The position numbers and the translations under genes are program-made. Below, one piece after another: positions 16,366 through 25,309 of a stretch of 64,000 nucleotides of DNA (position 1 is the stretch's first letter; each line of letters opens with the position of its first letter). Source of the stretch: an uncultured Bacteroidales bacterium (lineage in GTDB: Bacteria; Bacteroidota; Bacteroidia; Bacteroidales; P3); NCBI GenBank assembly GCA_900316055.1, contig ONBK01000005.1:115570-179569 (forward strand). Direction: 5' to 3'. The notes under the pieces are model-generated. The model saw only the letters and a program-made list of their open reading frames with translations, did no database searches and was not told the DNA's origin.

Positions 16366-18759
16366 ATGAGCCGTCATAGTGCATACACGGAATTGCTGCA
16401 GCGCCACCGGAAGATGGTGTGGCGTCTGTGCTGGAAGTATGCCCGTGGCCATTATGACCGCTGTTGCGACCTGGTGCAGGAGGTTTCCATTGCTTTGTGG
16501 ATTCATTTCGACGACCTACGACCTGACACGTTACCCGAAGAGGAACGTGCTTGGGTCCACTGGTGGGCCCGTTCCGTGCTCGACCTGCAGCGACGCAAGG
16601 AGCGTCCGTCGCTGCTCCCGTTGACCACCGTGGCCGACACTATGGCTGCCGACAACCCTCTGGCGCAGCAGGAAGAGATGGAGCACCTGATGGCGGCCCT
16701 CAGTCCTGAGGAACAGCGTTTGGTGAAATTGCACATCGAGGGTTACCGTTCCCGAGAGATTGCCGAGATGATGGGCCTCGGCCGCGATGTCGCCTACCAG
16801 CGTATCCACCGTGCACTGGTGAAAGCCCGCAAGGCGATGCTGGTGGCATTTCTGTTGCTTGTGGCCACCTCCATCGCCATTGCCGTGGTGCCGTCGTGGC
16901 GGCAACGGGTCTTCGGCGGTGGCGCGGCTGAGGAGGAAGGTGCAATCCCCGTCAGTGCCCCGAAGCTGCGCTCCTCCACCCTGCCTACGCTTGTCGACAG
17001 TGTCTGTGCGACAACTCCCGTGTCCAAGAGAGAGGTCAACTGGGAGTATGTGGGTGTAGGACTGGAGGGATGGTCCGTCACTTGGTGCCGCAACGACAGT
17101 TCCATCAGCTATACCCGCACCCCCGGTGGCCTTATCGCCACAGTGCCACGGGCTTTCGTGGAGAACGACACCTTAAAAATCGACAGTATGAATATTTCAT
17201 TGAAACGGACCGCTACGACGGCGGCCTTGATGGCTTTGACCACCGCCCCCCAGGCGCAGGTGGCGTACGATTTCCAGTCGGTCACCCCGCAGGGCGACAC
17301 CCTCTTCTGCACCGTCACCGACTCGGCGCAGCACCATGTCAGCGTGCGCGGCGACGAGAGCGTGTGGAATGCACCCTACATCCACTACAACGACACGCTG
17401 GTCATTCCCTCCTCGGTGGAGCACAACGGCGTGCAGTTCACCGTCAGCGCGCTGGGCGACAGTGCCTTCTACAACCACGGCGAAATTACGGCGGCGGTCA
17501 TACCAGTCTCCGTCACCGCCATCGGAGGGATGGCCTTTGCCAGTACCGGAATCAACGAACTTGTGGTACCCGACAGTGTGAACACCATAGGCGCCAAGGC
17601 ATTCGGTCTCGTTCCCAATGTCATCTACCACGGCGCTGCCACCGGTGCCCCGTGGGGAGCCTTGACGGTGAACGGATTTGAAGAGGACGGCCTCTTTTAT
17701 CTGGACAGCAGCCGTACCGCCGTCACCGCCTGCCGGCCATGGGTGACGCAGGCGGTGCTGCCAGCCTCGATACGCTCCATCGGTCGCTACGCCTTCAGCC
17801 TTAGTCAGCTGGAAAGCATCACCCTGCCGGAAGGGTTGGAAACGATAGGCAACTCGGCTTTCCAGAGTTGCAGCCGGCTGGGCTCGGTGGTCATTCCCTC
17901 GACGGTGACGGAAATCGGCCGCTATGCCTTCTACAACGCCTTCCGTACCAGCAGCGAAGCCACGGTGACCATCGCCGACGCCGAATGCAGTATCGGGCAG
18001 GGAGCGTTTTGCTATAGCAACATGAGTGCCATCGACCTCGGCAGCCGCGTCACCTCCATCGGGCAAGATGCCTTCGCCTCGCTGGGCCGCACCGACTCCA
18101 TCATTGTGCCCAACAGCTGCACCTACCTCGCCGCCCGTGCCTTCTGTTACAACTACTCTGGTTGCCTGAGGAAGGTACATCTGCCCGACAATCTCGACAC
18201 TATCCGCGACGAGCTGCTGCACGGCTGCACTGGGCTGGAGGAGGTGAACATCCCGCAGTCGGTGGTCTATATCGGCGAGATGGCCTTGGCCGAGTTGTTC
18301 AGTGTAATGGAGCTCACGCTCCCCGCCGGTCTCACCTATATCGGGCCGTGGGCTCTTGGCTCCTGCACGAACATCAGTGAGATGACGAGCCTCGCCGTAG
18401 TGCCACCGCAAGCTTGTGACAATTCGTTCGAAGACCTGAACGCCAACCTTATGCTCACCGTGCCGTGCGGCAGTGTGGAGGGCTACCGCACCGCCCCCTA
18501 CTGGGGGGATTTCCAGAATATCTACGACGACTGCGAGGCTGTGCCCGAAGTGGAGCCTTCCGAGGTAATCATCAAGGCCAGTTGGCGCCGCATCATCGTC
18601 GAAGGTGCCGAGGGCGAGGTGGTGACGGTCTATGACGCCGAAGGCCGCCAAGTGACCGACGCCATCGGACGAGCCCAATGTATCCTGCGGGTACCCGATG
18701 CGGGCCTCTATCTGGTGAAGGTCGGCAAGAGGCCCGCCGTGAAGGTCGTCAGCCGGTAA
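16366..18759 (+). CDS. sigma-TM 2: ECF-like sigma factor, membrane helix and BspA-like domain in one protein
   Basis: 797 residues in one open frame. Residues 1-156 match sigma-TM 1 throughout: region 2 (CCDLVQEVSIALWIHFDDL) and region 4 (LSPEEQRLVKLHIEGY, REIAEMMGLGRDVAYQRIHRA). The membrane helix lies at the same place (157-175), followed by VVPSWRQRVFGGG. After a linker (185-274), residues 275-298 (MNISLKRTATTAALMALTTA, then PQAQ) look like a complete signal peptide. BspA LRR_5 repeats follow (about 340-700), then a T9SS-like end (IIVEGAEGEVVTVYDAEGRQV, LVKVGKRPAVKVV). The gene therefore looks like a sigma-TM gene fused to a following BspA gene, the order still separate at 12099-15144. An internal start at 17188 could also give a secreted BspA protein. 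Assembly error is not excluded but there is no frame break. Confidence 0.85.
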   Translation: MSRHSAYTELLQRHRKMVWRLCWKYARGHYDRCCDLVQEVSIALWIHFDDLRPDTLPEEERAWVHWWARSVLDLQRRKERPSLLPLTTVADTMAADNPLAQQEEMEHLMAALSPEEQRLVKLHIEGYRSREIAEMMGLGRDVAYQRIHRALVKARKAMLVAFLLLVATSIAIAVVPSWRQRVFGGGAAEEEGAIPVSAPKLRSSTLPTLVDSVCATTPVSKREVNWEYVGVGLEGWSVTWCRNDSSISYTRTPGGLIATVPRAFVENDTLKIDSMNISLKRTATTAALMALTTAPQAQVAYDFQSVTPQGDTLFCTVTDSAQHHVSVRGDESVWNAPYIHYNDTLVIPSSVEHNGVQFTVSALGDSAFYNHGEITAAVIPVSVTAIGGMAFASTGINELVVPDSVNTIGAKAFGLVPNVIYHGAATGAPWGALTVNGFEEDGLFYLDSSRTAVTACRPWVTQAVLPASIRSIGRYAFSLSQLESITLPEGLETIGNSAFQSCSRLGSVVIPSTVTEIGRYAFYNAFRTSSEATVTIADAECSIGQGAFCYSNMSAIDLGSRVTSIGQDAFASLGRTDSIIVPNSCTYLAARAFCYNYSGCLRKVHLPDNLDTIRDELLHGCTGLEEVNIPQSVVYIGEMALAELFSVMELTLPAGLTYIGPWALGSCTNISEMTSLAVVPPQACDNSFEDLNANLMLTVPCGSVEGYRTAPYWGDFQNIYDDCEAVPEVEPSEVIIKASWRRIIVEGAEGEVVTVYDAEGRQVTDAIGRAQCILRVPDAGLYLVKVGKRPAVKVVSR

Positions 18760-18771
18760 ATGGAAAAAAAA

Positions 18772-18803
18772 TTTGGCCATGTGAAATATTGTTTGTAATT
18801 TTG
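18772..18803 (+). promoter_or_regulatory. promoter of the aldolase gene
   Basis: TTTG at 18772-18775, a 20-nt spacer and TAATTTTG at 18796-18803; leader of about 40 nt to the start at 18849. Confidence 0.7.
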
Positions 18804-18848
18804 CAGTTTCAAATCAGACAATTAAACAATCATTCAAACAATATCACT

Positions 18849-19847
18849 ATGGTAGATTACAAGAAAATCGGTCTCGTGAATACTCGCGAGATGTTCAAGA
18901 AAGCCGTGAATGGCGGCTACGCCATCCCCGCCTTCAACTTCAACAATATGGAGCAGATGCAGGCCATCATCCAGGCTGCTGTCGAGACCAAGAGTCCCGT
19001 CATCCTGCAGGTGAGCAAGGGGGCCCGCGACTACGCCAACCCGACCCTCCTGCGCTACATGGCCGAAGGTGCTGTCGAGTATGCCAAGGAACTTGGCTGC
19101 CCCAATCCTCAGATTGTGCTGCACCTCGACCACGGCGACAGCTTCGAGACCTGCAAGAGCTGCATCGACATGGGCTTCAGCAGTGTGATGTACGACGGCA
19201 GCGCTCTGCCCTATGAGGAGAACATCAAGATTTCTCGCCAGGTGGTGGAATATGCCCACAAATACGACGTCACTGTCGAGTGCGAACTCGGCGTGCTGGC
19301 CGGCGTGGAAGACGAGGTGGCCTCTGAGGTGAGCCACTACACCAAACCCGAGGAGGTGATTGACTTCGCCACCCGCACCGGTTGCGACTCGCTGGCCATC
19401 TCGATTGGCACCTCGCACGGCGCCTATAAGTTCAAACCCGAGCAGTGCACCGTCGACCCCCAGACCGGCCGTCTCGTGCCTCCTCCCCTGGCCTTCGACG
19501 TCCTCGAGGCCGTCGAGAAGAAACTCCCCGGCTTCCCCATTGTGCTGCACGGCTCCAGCTCGGTGCCTCAGGACGAGGTGGACACCATCAACGCCAACGG
19601 TGGCGCGCTGAAAGCCGCCGTGGGTATCCCCGAGGAACAACTGCGCAAGGCTGCCAAGAGCGCTGTCTGCAAGATTAACATCGACAGCGACAGCCGTCTG
19701 GCCATGACCGCCGCCATACGCAAACACATGGCCGAGCATCCCGACCACTTCGATCCTCGCCAGTACCTGAAACCTGCCCGTGAGAGCATGAAGAAGATGT
19801 ACATCCACAAGATTGTGAATGTCCTCGGCTCGAACGACAAACTCTGA
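18849..19847 (+). CDS. fba: class II fructose-1,6-bisphosphate aldolase
   Basis: 332 residues from ATG at 18849, placed after the promoter; the longer upstream frame overlaps the previous gene and is not family-like. Key features are PAFNFNNMEQMQAI near the start, the metal-binding LHLDHGD, the MYDGSALPYEENI segment, ECELGVLAGVEDE, IGTSHGAYK and LHGSSSVP. It splits fructose-1,6-bisphosphate with a divalent metal in glycolysis and gluconeogenesis. Complete, single gene, with a terminator hairpin after it. Confidence 0.95.
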   Translation: MVDYKKIGLVNTREMFKKAVNGGYAIPAFNFNNMEQMQAIIQAAVETKSPVILQVSKGARDYANPTLLRYMAEGAVEYAKELGCPNPQIVLHLDHGDSFETCKSCIDMGFSSVMYDGSALPYEENIKISRQVVEYAHKYDVTVECELGVLAGVEDEVASEVSHYTKPEEVIDFATRTGCDSLAISIGTSHGAYKFKPEQCTVDPQTGRLVPPPLAFDVLEAVEKKLPGFPIVLHGSSSVPQDEVDTINANGGALKAAVGIPEEQLRKAAKSAVCKINIDSDSRLAMTAAIRKHMAEHPDHFDPRQYLKPARESMKKMYIHKIVNVLGSNDKL

Positions 19848-19868
19848 GAGCAGACTAATTAACAAGCA

Positions 19869-19900
19869 AAGTGGCCACCCGATGGGCGGCCACTTCTTTT
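19869..19900. terminator. hairpin between fba and tex
   Basis: AAGTGGCCACCC and GGGCGGCCACTT pair with one mismatch around a GAT loop, followed by CTTTTATT. It can serve both converging genes. Confidence 0.75.
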
Positions 19901-22010
19901 ATTCTATCCCCTTCAGTGTAAGGCTGATTCTGTGACGTCGCTGATCAACCTCCAGCACTTTCACTTTTAGGTGCTGATGGAGATGAACCACCTCGGAGGG
20001 ATCGTTGACACGGCGATTGGCCATCTGACTGACGTGGATGAGGCCATCTTGATGCACGCCGATATCCACAAAGGCACCGAAGGCGGTGATGTTGGTGACA
20101 ATGCCCGGAAGCACCATGCCCTCCTGCACATCCTCGAAACGGGTGACGTTCTTGTCGAACTCGAACACCTCAAACTTGGCACGGGGATCAAGACCTGGCT
20201 TCTCCAACTCTTTCATGATGTCCTGCAGGGTCGGAAGGCCGCAATCACCACTAATGAAATCAGCGAGTACAATGCGGGAACGCAACTCTTTGTCTTTCAT
20301 CAGTGTCTCCACATCGCTTCCCACCGAGGCCGCCATCTTCTCCACCAACGCATAGCGTTCGGGGTGGACAGCACTTCTATCCAACGGATTCGCGCTCTCT
20401 CGCACACGCAGGAAACCTGCACACTGCTCGAAAGCCTTGTCTCCAAGACCCTTGACGTCGTGCAATGCTGCACGGTCGGCGAAAGCGCCGTTCTTGTTTC
20501 GGTGAGCCACTATCTTGTCGGCCAACGCGGGGCCGATGCCGCTGACATAGCTTAGTAGTTCGCGGCTAGCGGTGTTGAGCTCCACGCCCACGCTGTTGAC
20601 GCAACTCTCCACGGTGTCGCCCAAACTCTCGGCCAGCATCTTCTGGTCCACATCGTGCTGATACTGACCCACGCCGATGCTCTTGGGGTCGATCTTCACC
20701 AACTCGCTGAGGGGATCCATCAAGCGGCGGCCAATGCTGACGGCGCCACGCACGGTGACATCATAGTCGGGGAACTCGCGCCGGGCCACGTCGCTGGCGC
20801 TATAGACGCTAGCGCCCGCCTCGCTGACGCTGACAGCGATGACCTTGCGGTTGAAATGGCAGCGCTGTACCACCTCTTCGGTCTCGCGGCCGGCGGTGCC
20901 GTTGCCGATAGCGATAGCCTCTATCTGGAAGGCTTCCACCAATGCCTCGAGTTTGTTGATGGCGGCACGTTCCTCGCGCACCGAGGTGAAAGGATATATG
21001 GTCTCGTTGTGAAGCAGTTGTCCTTGTGCATCGAGGCACACCACCTTGCAGCCGGTGCGGAAGCCTGGGTCGATGGCCAGAGTGCGCTTCTGACCCATGG
21101 GGGCCGCCAATAACAGCTGCCGCAGGTTCTCCGCGAAGACGCGGATAGCCTCACGGTCGGCCTTCTCCTTGAGGAGATTACGGAATTCCGTCTCAATGCT
21201 CGGCATGATGAGCCGCTTGTAACTGTCGGCAATGGCCAGTTGGAGCTGCTCGGCGGAATCTCTGGAGATTCCAGCTTTTCCGGATAATCCGGAGCAGGCC
21301 GCAATGCAATCCTCGTCATCGTCTGGCCGTACATGCACCTTGAGCACTCCGGCATCCTCTCCTCGGAAAAGCGCCAGGATACGGTGTGATGGAGCTTTGG
21401 AGATGGGCTCTTTCCAGTCAATCCAACTCTCAAACTTACCCACCTTCTCGTCGTTCTCATCCACCCCACGCGCCAAGGTAGAGGTAAGCATTGCCTTACG
21501 GCGGAAAACATTACGCACACGGTTGCGTACCACAGCGTCCTCGCTGATGCGCTCGGCGATGATATCGCGGGCATACTGTAGGTCTTCTTCTGTCGTCTTC
21601 CCACTTTCATTTTTCCACTTTCCACTCATAATGGCATCGGCCAACGGCTCATAACCTTTCTCGATGGCAATGGTGGCACGGGTGCGACGTTTGGGACGGT
21701 AAGGCAGGTAAAGGTCTTCGAGGTCGGTCATACTCTCCGTCGCTTCAATCTGCTGACGCAGTTCGGGAGTGAGTTTCCCCTGTTCCTCAATGGAAGCAAG
21801 GATAGCCTCGCGGCGCTTGTCGAGTTCTTTGAGACGCAGCAGAAGGTCGCGAATGGCGGCAATCTGCACCTCGTTGAGGCCACCGGTGGCCTCTTTGCGG
21901 TAACGGGCGATGAAAGGCACCGTGGCACCCTGCTCAAGGAGTTCTATGGTCTTTTCAACCTGACGCTGGTTGACATTCAGCCGGTTGGCAATAACAGTGG
22001 CGTAATTCAT
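19899..22010 (-). CDS. tex: Tex family S1 RNA-binding transcription accessory protein
   Basis: 703 residues from ATG at 22010 (MNYATVIANRLNVNQRQVE). Domains in order: Tex N-terminal helices with VPFIARYRKE, a YqgF/RNase H-like fold (TLAIDPGFRTGCK), helix-hairpin-helix (LLSYVSGIGPALA, VKGLGDKAFEQCAGFLR) and a C-terminal S1 domain (GIVTNITAFGAFVDIGVHQD). Tex binds nucleic acid and affects transcription and stress responses. Residues near 137-145 (KWKNESGKT) are encoded by a TTTCCACTTT-type purine/pyrimidine repeat like those between genes, so this loop may be repeat-derived; another palindromic patch with CCGGATAATCCGG lies at 21280-21293. Confidence 0.95.
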   Translation of the reverse strand: MNYATVIANRLNVNQRQVEKTIELLEQGATVPFIARYRKEATGGLNEVQIAAIRDLLLRLKELDKRREAILASIEEQGKLTPELRQQIEATESMTDLEDLYLPYRPKRRTRATIAIEKGYEPLADAIMSGKWKNESGKTTEEDLQYARDIIAERISEDAVVRNRVRNVFRRKAMLTSTLARGVDENDEKVGKFESWIDWKEPISKAPSHRILALFRGEDAGVLKVHVRPDDDEDCIAACSGLSGKAGISRDSAEQLQLAIADSYKRLIMPSIETEFRNLLKEKADREAIRVFAENLRQLLLAAPMGQKRTLAIDPGFRTGCKVVCLDAQGQLLHNETIYPFTSVREERAAINKLEALVEAFQIEAIAIGNGTAGRETEEVVQRCHFNRKVIAVSVSEAGASVYSASDVARREFPDYDVTVRGAVSIGRRLMDPLSELVKIDPKSIGVGQYQHDVDQKMLAESLGDTVESCVNSVGVELNTASRELLSYVSGIGPALADKIVAHRNKNGAFADRAALHDVKGLGDKAFEQCAGFLRVRESANPLDRSAVHPERYALVEKMAASVGSDVETLMKDKELRSRIVLADFISGDCGLPTLQDIMKELEKPGLDPRAKFEVFEFDKNVTRFEDVQEGMVLPGIVTNITAFGAFVDIGVHQDGLIHVSQMANRRVNDPSEVVHLHQHLKVKVLEVDQRRHRISLTLKGIE

Positions 22011-22077
22011 AATTGCAAATTTACGCAAAAAACCTCATATGTTCAGTTAAAAAAATGCGATTATTGAAAAAAAATCC

Positions 22078-22106
22078 TTGTATTTCAAAAAATATACGTA
22101 CTTTTG
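22078..22106 (+). promoter_or_regulatory. promoter of the Omp28-like gene
   Basis: TTG at 22078-22080, an 18-nt spacer and TACTTTTG at 22099-22106; start codon 35 nt downstream. It is divergent from tex. Confidence 0.65.
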
Positions 22107-22140
22107 CATTTTGTAAAAACATTATTAAACACATCTCAAT

Positions 22141-24030
22141 ATGAAGAAAACATTATTATTTCTTGCTGCCGCGCTGAACTTCTGCATGGCTGCAAATGCA
22201 CAGGTCGCCCTGTCGGAGAATTTCGACAACTGCGCTGATGGTTCCGTGCCTACAGGTTGGACAACCTATGGTGACGGCTTGACCAACCATTACACCAGTC
22301 CTTCCACCTTGAACGACAGCTGGAGTGCTCTCCAGCAGGCTATGGTCTGCATCACTTGGACCCAAGAGTCCTCGGCCGTCGACCGTTGGCTCGTCACCCC
22401 GCAGGTCACCGTGCCCACCACGAACCCCATGCTTGTTTTCGACATTATGGGTGTCAACTACGGTCCCGAATCGCCCTATGCCGAGAGCCTGAAAGTCATG
22501 GTCTCCACCACCGACAACCAGAAAGCCAGTTTCTCGGTGCTCGAAGACCTTGGAAATCTTTTAGTAGGCAATAACACCTATGGTATCAACCTCAGCAGTT
22601 ATGCCGGACAGAGCATCTACCTGGCTTTCGCCTGCTACACCGCCGACGGTGTGTACTTCTTCCTTGACAATGTCGAGGTTAAAACCGTACCCGCCAACTG
22701 TATTTCCGCCGTCTCCGCCACGGCTCCTGCCTACAGTCCCCAGAATGGCAACTGCAATGTCAACCTTACCGTGCGCAACGAAGGTTTCTCCTCACTGGCC
22801 GCTTTCGATGTGACCTACTCCGTCAACGGTGGCGACGATCAGACCCTCAACGTGACGGGTGTCGATGTGGCTCCCTTCGCATACTACACCTACACCTTCC
22901 CCGTCCAGATGCTGGACCTCGGTGTAGCTCTTATCAACATCACCGTGAGCAACCCCAACAACGACACTGATGCCGACGAAAGCGACAACAGCACCAGCTG
23001 CGAGACTAATGTCTATGACCCCGCTTCTGTCACCGACCGCAACACCGTGCTTGAGCACTTCACCACCGCCCGTTGCGTCAACTGCCCCGCTGCTCACGAA
23101 CGTCTCGAGACCGCCGTTCAGGGCCGTGAGAACCGCGTCATCTGGATTGCCCACCACGTGGGTTACTACACCGATGACATGACCATCAACGAATCTAACC
23201 AGATGATAACCTTCTACAACGATGGTGGCAGCACCTATGCCCCCGCCGTCATGCTCGACCGTGACAATGGCAACGCCACCTCCGAGGACCCGGGTCCCGT
23301 CTTCTTCCCCGACAATGATGTTGCCGACCACATCACCAACGCCATTGCCGCCCCCGCTTTAGTGGCTGTGAACATCACCGATGTGAACTACGACGCCCAG
23401 AGCCGTCAGCTGAGCCTCACCGTCAGCGGTAACTTCGTTGGCGACATGACCTTCGACAGCCCCCGTCTCTCTGTCTACATCATGCAGGACGACATCTGGG
23501 GTAGCCAGACAGGCGCCACTGGAAAATATCAGCACAACCACGTCATCCGTGGCTGCATCACCGATGTCTGGGGCGATGCCACTGCCATCACCAACACCAC
23601 TGCTGGCAGCACCTTCAGCAAGACCTACACCTACACTCTGCCCACCAAATTCAACGCCAAGAATTGCTGGCTGGCTGCTTTCGTGAGCAACTATTCCTCC
23701 GATGTCAACAACTGCCGCATTGCCAATGGCGCTAAGACCGGCTACATCCTGAACGGCGAAGATCCCACCACCGGTATCGGTGATGTGCAGGCCAACATGA
23801 AGGTCGTCACCTACCCCAACCCCACCACCGAGATGGCTTATGTCTCCACCGAGGGCACCATCCGCAGCTACGAGATGGTCGACGCTATGGGCCGCAAAGT
23901 CATGGCTCAGGAGAATGTCAATGCCGACATCCTGGAACTCAACGTCAGCAACCTCTCTGCCGGCATCTACTTTATCACTGTGACCACCGACAAGGGTGTC
24001 GCCACCCAGCGCCTCAACGTGACGAAGTAA
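22141..24030 (+). CDS. secreted Omp28-related protein with choice-of-anchor domain and T9SS C-terminus
   Basis: 629 residues. Signal peptide 1-20 (ending ANAQ). Residues about 21-185 form a MAM-like cleaved-adhesin/choice-of-anchor J domain (SENFDN, WTTYG, DRWLVTPQV, FFLDNVEV). A CARDB-like beta domain follows (NLTVRNEG region). The Omp28-like thioredoxin-fold part has VLEHFTTARCVNCPAAHE at about 304-321, with a CVNC pair. The end (VVTYPNPTTEMAYVS, MVDAMGRKV, LSAGIYFITV) is a full type A T9SS sorting domain. It is therefore exported and anchored or released at the surface. Substrate unknown. Confidence 0.9.
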   Translation: MKKTLLFLAAALNFCMAANAQVALSENFDNCADGSVPTGWTTYGDGLTNHYTSPSTLNDSWSALQQAMVCITWTQESSAVDRWLVTPQVTVPTTNPMLVFDIMGVNYGPESPYAESLKVMVSTTDNQKASFSVLEDLGNLLVGNNTYGINLSSYAGQSIYLAFACYTADGVYFFLDNVEVKTVPANCISAVSATAPAYSPQNGNCNVNLTVRNEGFSSLAAFDVTYSVNGGDDQTLNVTGVDVAPFAYYTYTFPVQMLDLGVALINITVSNPNNDTDADESDNSTSCETNVYDPASVTDRNTVLEHFTTARCVNCPAAHERLETAVQGRENRVIWIAHHVGYYTDDMTINESNQMITFYNDGGSTYAPAVMLDRDNGNATSEDPGPVFFPDNDVADHITNAIAAPALVAVNITDVNYDAQSRQLSLTVSGNFVGDMTFDSPRLSVYIMQDDIWGSQTGATGKYQHNHVIRGCITDVWGDATAITNTTAGSTFSKTYTYTLPTKFNAKNCWLAAFVSNYSSDVNNCRIANGAKTGYILNGEDPTTGIGDVQANMKVVTYPNPTTEMAYVSTEGTIRSYEMVDAMGRKVMAQENVNADILELNVSNLSAGIYFITVTTDKGVATQRLNVTK

Positions 24031-24073
24031 AAAGACTCACATCCTATTCAATTATAGAATAGTATAAAAAAAG

Positions 24074-24110
24074 TAACGCGGGATGCAATAAATCGTTGCA
24101 TCCCGCGTTA
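24074..24110 (+). terminator. 15-bp perfect hairpin after the Omp28-like gene
   Basis: TAACGCGGGATGCAA (24074-24088) and its exact complement (24096-24110) enclose a 7-nt loop. A-rich sequence precedes and AT-rich sequence follows it, so it may stop transcription in either direction. The next gene starts 25 nt downstream. Confidence 0.75.
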
Positions 24111-24134
24111 TCATATAAATTTTCTTATAAAAAG

Positions 24135-24731
24135 ATGAAACGAATACTGACCTTTGCAGCCTTGGTGCTGTGTACCTCAATAGCCTTCTCCCAGCAGGTC
24201 GCTTCGCGTGCCAAAGCCATGCGGATGATGAACTTCAGCCGTCCCGAATACCAAATCAAGGACATCAAGGTGTATGCCGACACCATGACCGTCTACTCGC
24301 TGTCGAGTCAAATCATCTATCCTTTTGGCCAATGGGATTCCATTGAATATTTCATGACCGACAATCAGCTGCATTGGTACCGTGAGAGCGACTACCGTCG
24401 CTACCTCGACTCCATGGAGGTGAGCGTCAACCGCATCAAGCGTCTCGACGACAGCTATCTCGACCTCTTCTACTCCATCTGGACCCGCAAAGTGGAACTC
24501 CTCGGCGGCCGCATCAACGACTCCGAGGTGGTGCTGTCCAACGGCTTGCATGTGGGCATGTCGAAAGACGATGTCTTCAAGGTGTTCTTCAAGAAATATC
24601 CTAAATCGTACACCGCCGACGTGCAGGTGCTGAAGGTCATCTCCGGTGCCAACGAGGTGGCCGAAATCTACACCTTCAAAGGCCAGAAGCTCCGTCATAT
24701 CAAGATTGAGACGGCGTACAAGTACTATTGA
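24135..24731 (+). CDS. secreted protein of unknown function
   Basis: 198 residues from ATG at 24135; the upstream extension runs through the terminator hairpin. Signal peptide 1-20 (MKRILTFAALVLCTSIAFSQ). The mature protein is polar, with VLSNGLHVGMSKDDVFKVFF near 136-155, a pattern seen in Bacteroidales proteins that respond to small changes in a cystatin- or BamE-like fold, but I cannot name a family. Its TGA overlaps the nadD ATG by one base (TGATG), so the two are translationally coupled. Confidence 0.75.
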   Translation: MKRILTFAALVLCTSIAFSQQVASRAKAMRMMNFSRPEYQIKDIKVYADTMTVYSLSSQIIYPFGQWDSIEYFMTDNQLHWYRESDYRRYLDSMEVSVNRIKRLDDSYLDLFYSIWTRKVELLGGRINDSEVVLSNGLHVGMSKDDVFKVFFKKYPKSYTADVQVLKVISGANEVAEIYTFKGQKLRHIKIETAYKYY

Positions 24732-25306
24732 TGAAACGCACCGCTCTTTTTTTCGGATCCTTCAATCCGATTCACGTCGGGCATCTCATCATTGCTAATA
24801 CCATCCTGCAACAAGAGGACATCGACGAAGTGTGGCTTGTCGTCTCACCGCAGAACCCACTGAAAGAGCGCGCCTCCCTCCTTCCCGACCATCACCGCCT
24901 GCAGATGGTGCAACGTGCCATCGACGACAACTACCGACTGAAGGTCTGCGACATCGAGATGCACCTCCCCATTCCCAGCTACACCGTCGTCACCCTCGCG
25001 GCTCTACAAGAGAAATACCCCGACCGCGAGTTCTGCCTTGTCATGGGCAGCGACAACCTCGACTCTTTCCACCGCTGGCGCAACTACCAGTATCTCCTCG
25101 ACAACTACCGCCTCCTCGTCTATCCCCGCCCGGGAACAGAGCACTGCAAACTCTCCTCGCATCCCAACGTAACCATGGTCGACGTACCCATGATGGACAT
25201 CTCCTCCAGCTATATCCGCCAGCAGATTGCAGCACATAAAGATGTGAGGTACCTGCTCACCGAACCGGTGTACAAGTACCTCACAGAGATGCACTTCTAC
25301 GAATAA
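24731..25306 (+). CDS. nadD: nicotinate-nucleotide adenylyltransferase
   Basis: 191 residues; ATG at 24731 overlaps the previous stop. The nucleotidyltransferase motif GSFNPIHVGHL at the start, the VVSPQNPLK segment, MGSDNLDSFHRW and the late ISSSYIRQQI signature identify NadD, which makes NaAD from NaMN and ATP in NAD synthesis. Length is typical. The gene converges with a lipoprotein gene, with a 3-nt gap. Confidence 0.95.
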   Translation: MKRTALFFGSFNPIHVGHLIIANTILQQEDIDEVWLVVSPQNPLKERASLLPDHHRLQMVQRAIDDNYRLKVCDIEMHLPIPSYTVVTLAALQEKYPDREFCLVMGSDNLDSFHRWRNYQYLLDNYRLLVYPRPGTEHCKLSSHPNVTMVDVPMMDISSSYIRQQIAAHKDVRYLLTEPVYKYLTEMHFYE

Positions 25307-25309
25307 GAA

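Noticed and set aside
17197-18780. 527-codon minus-strand open frame opposite the sigma-TM/BspA fusion
   Set aside because: Complement shadow of the LRR repeats; no protein features.
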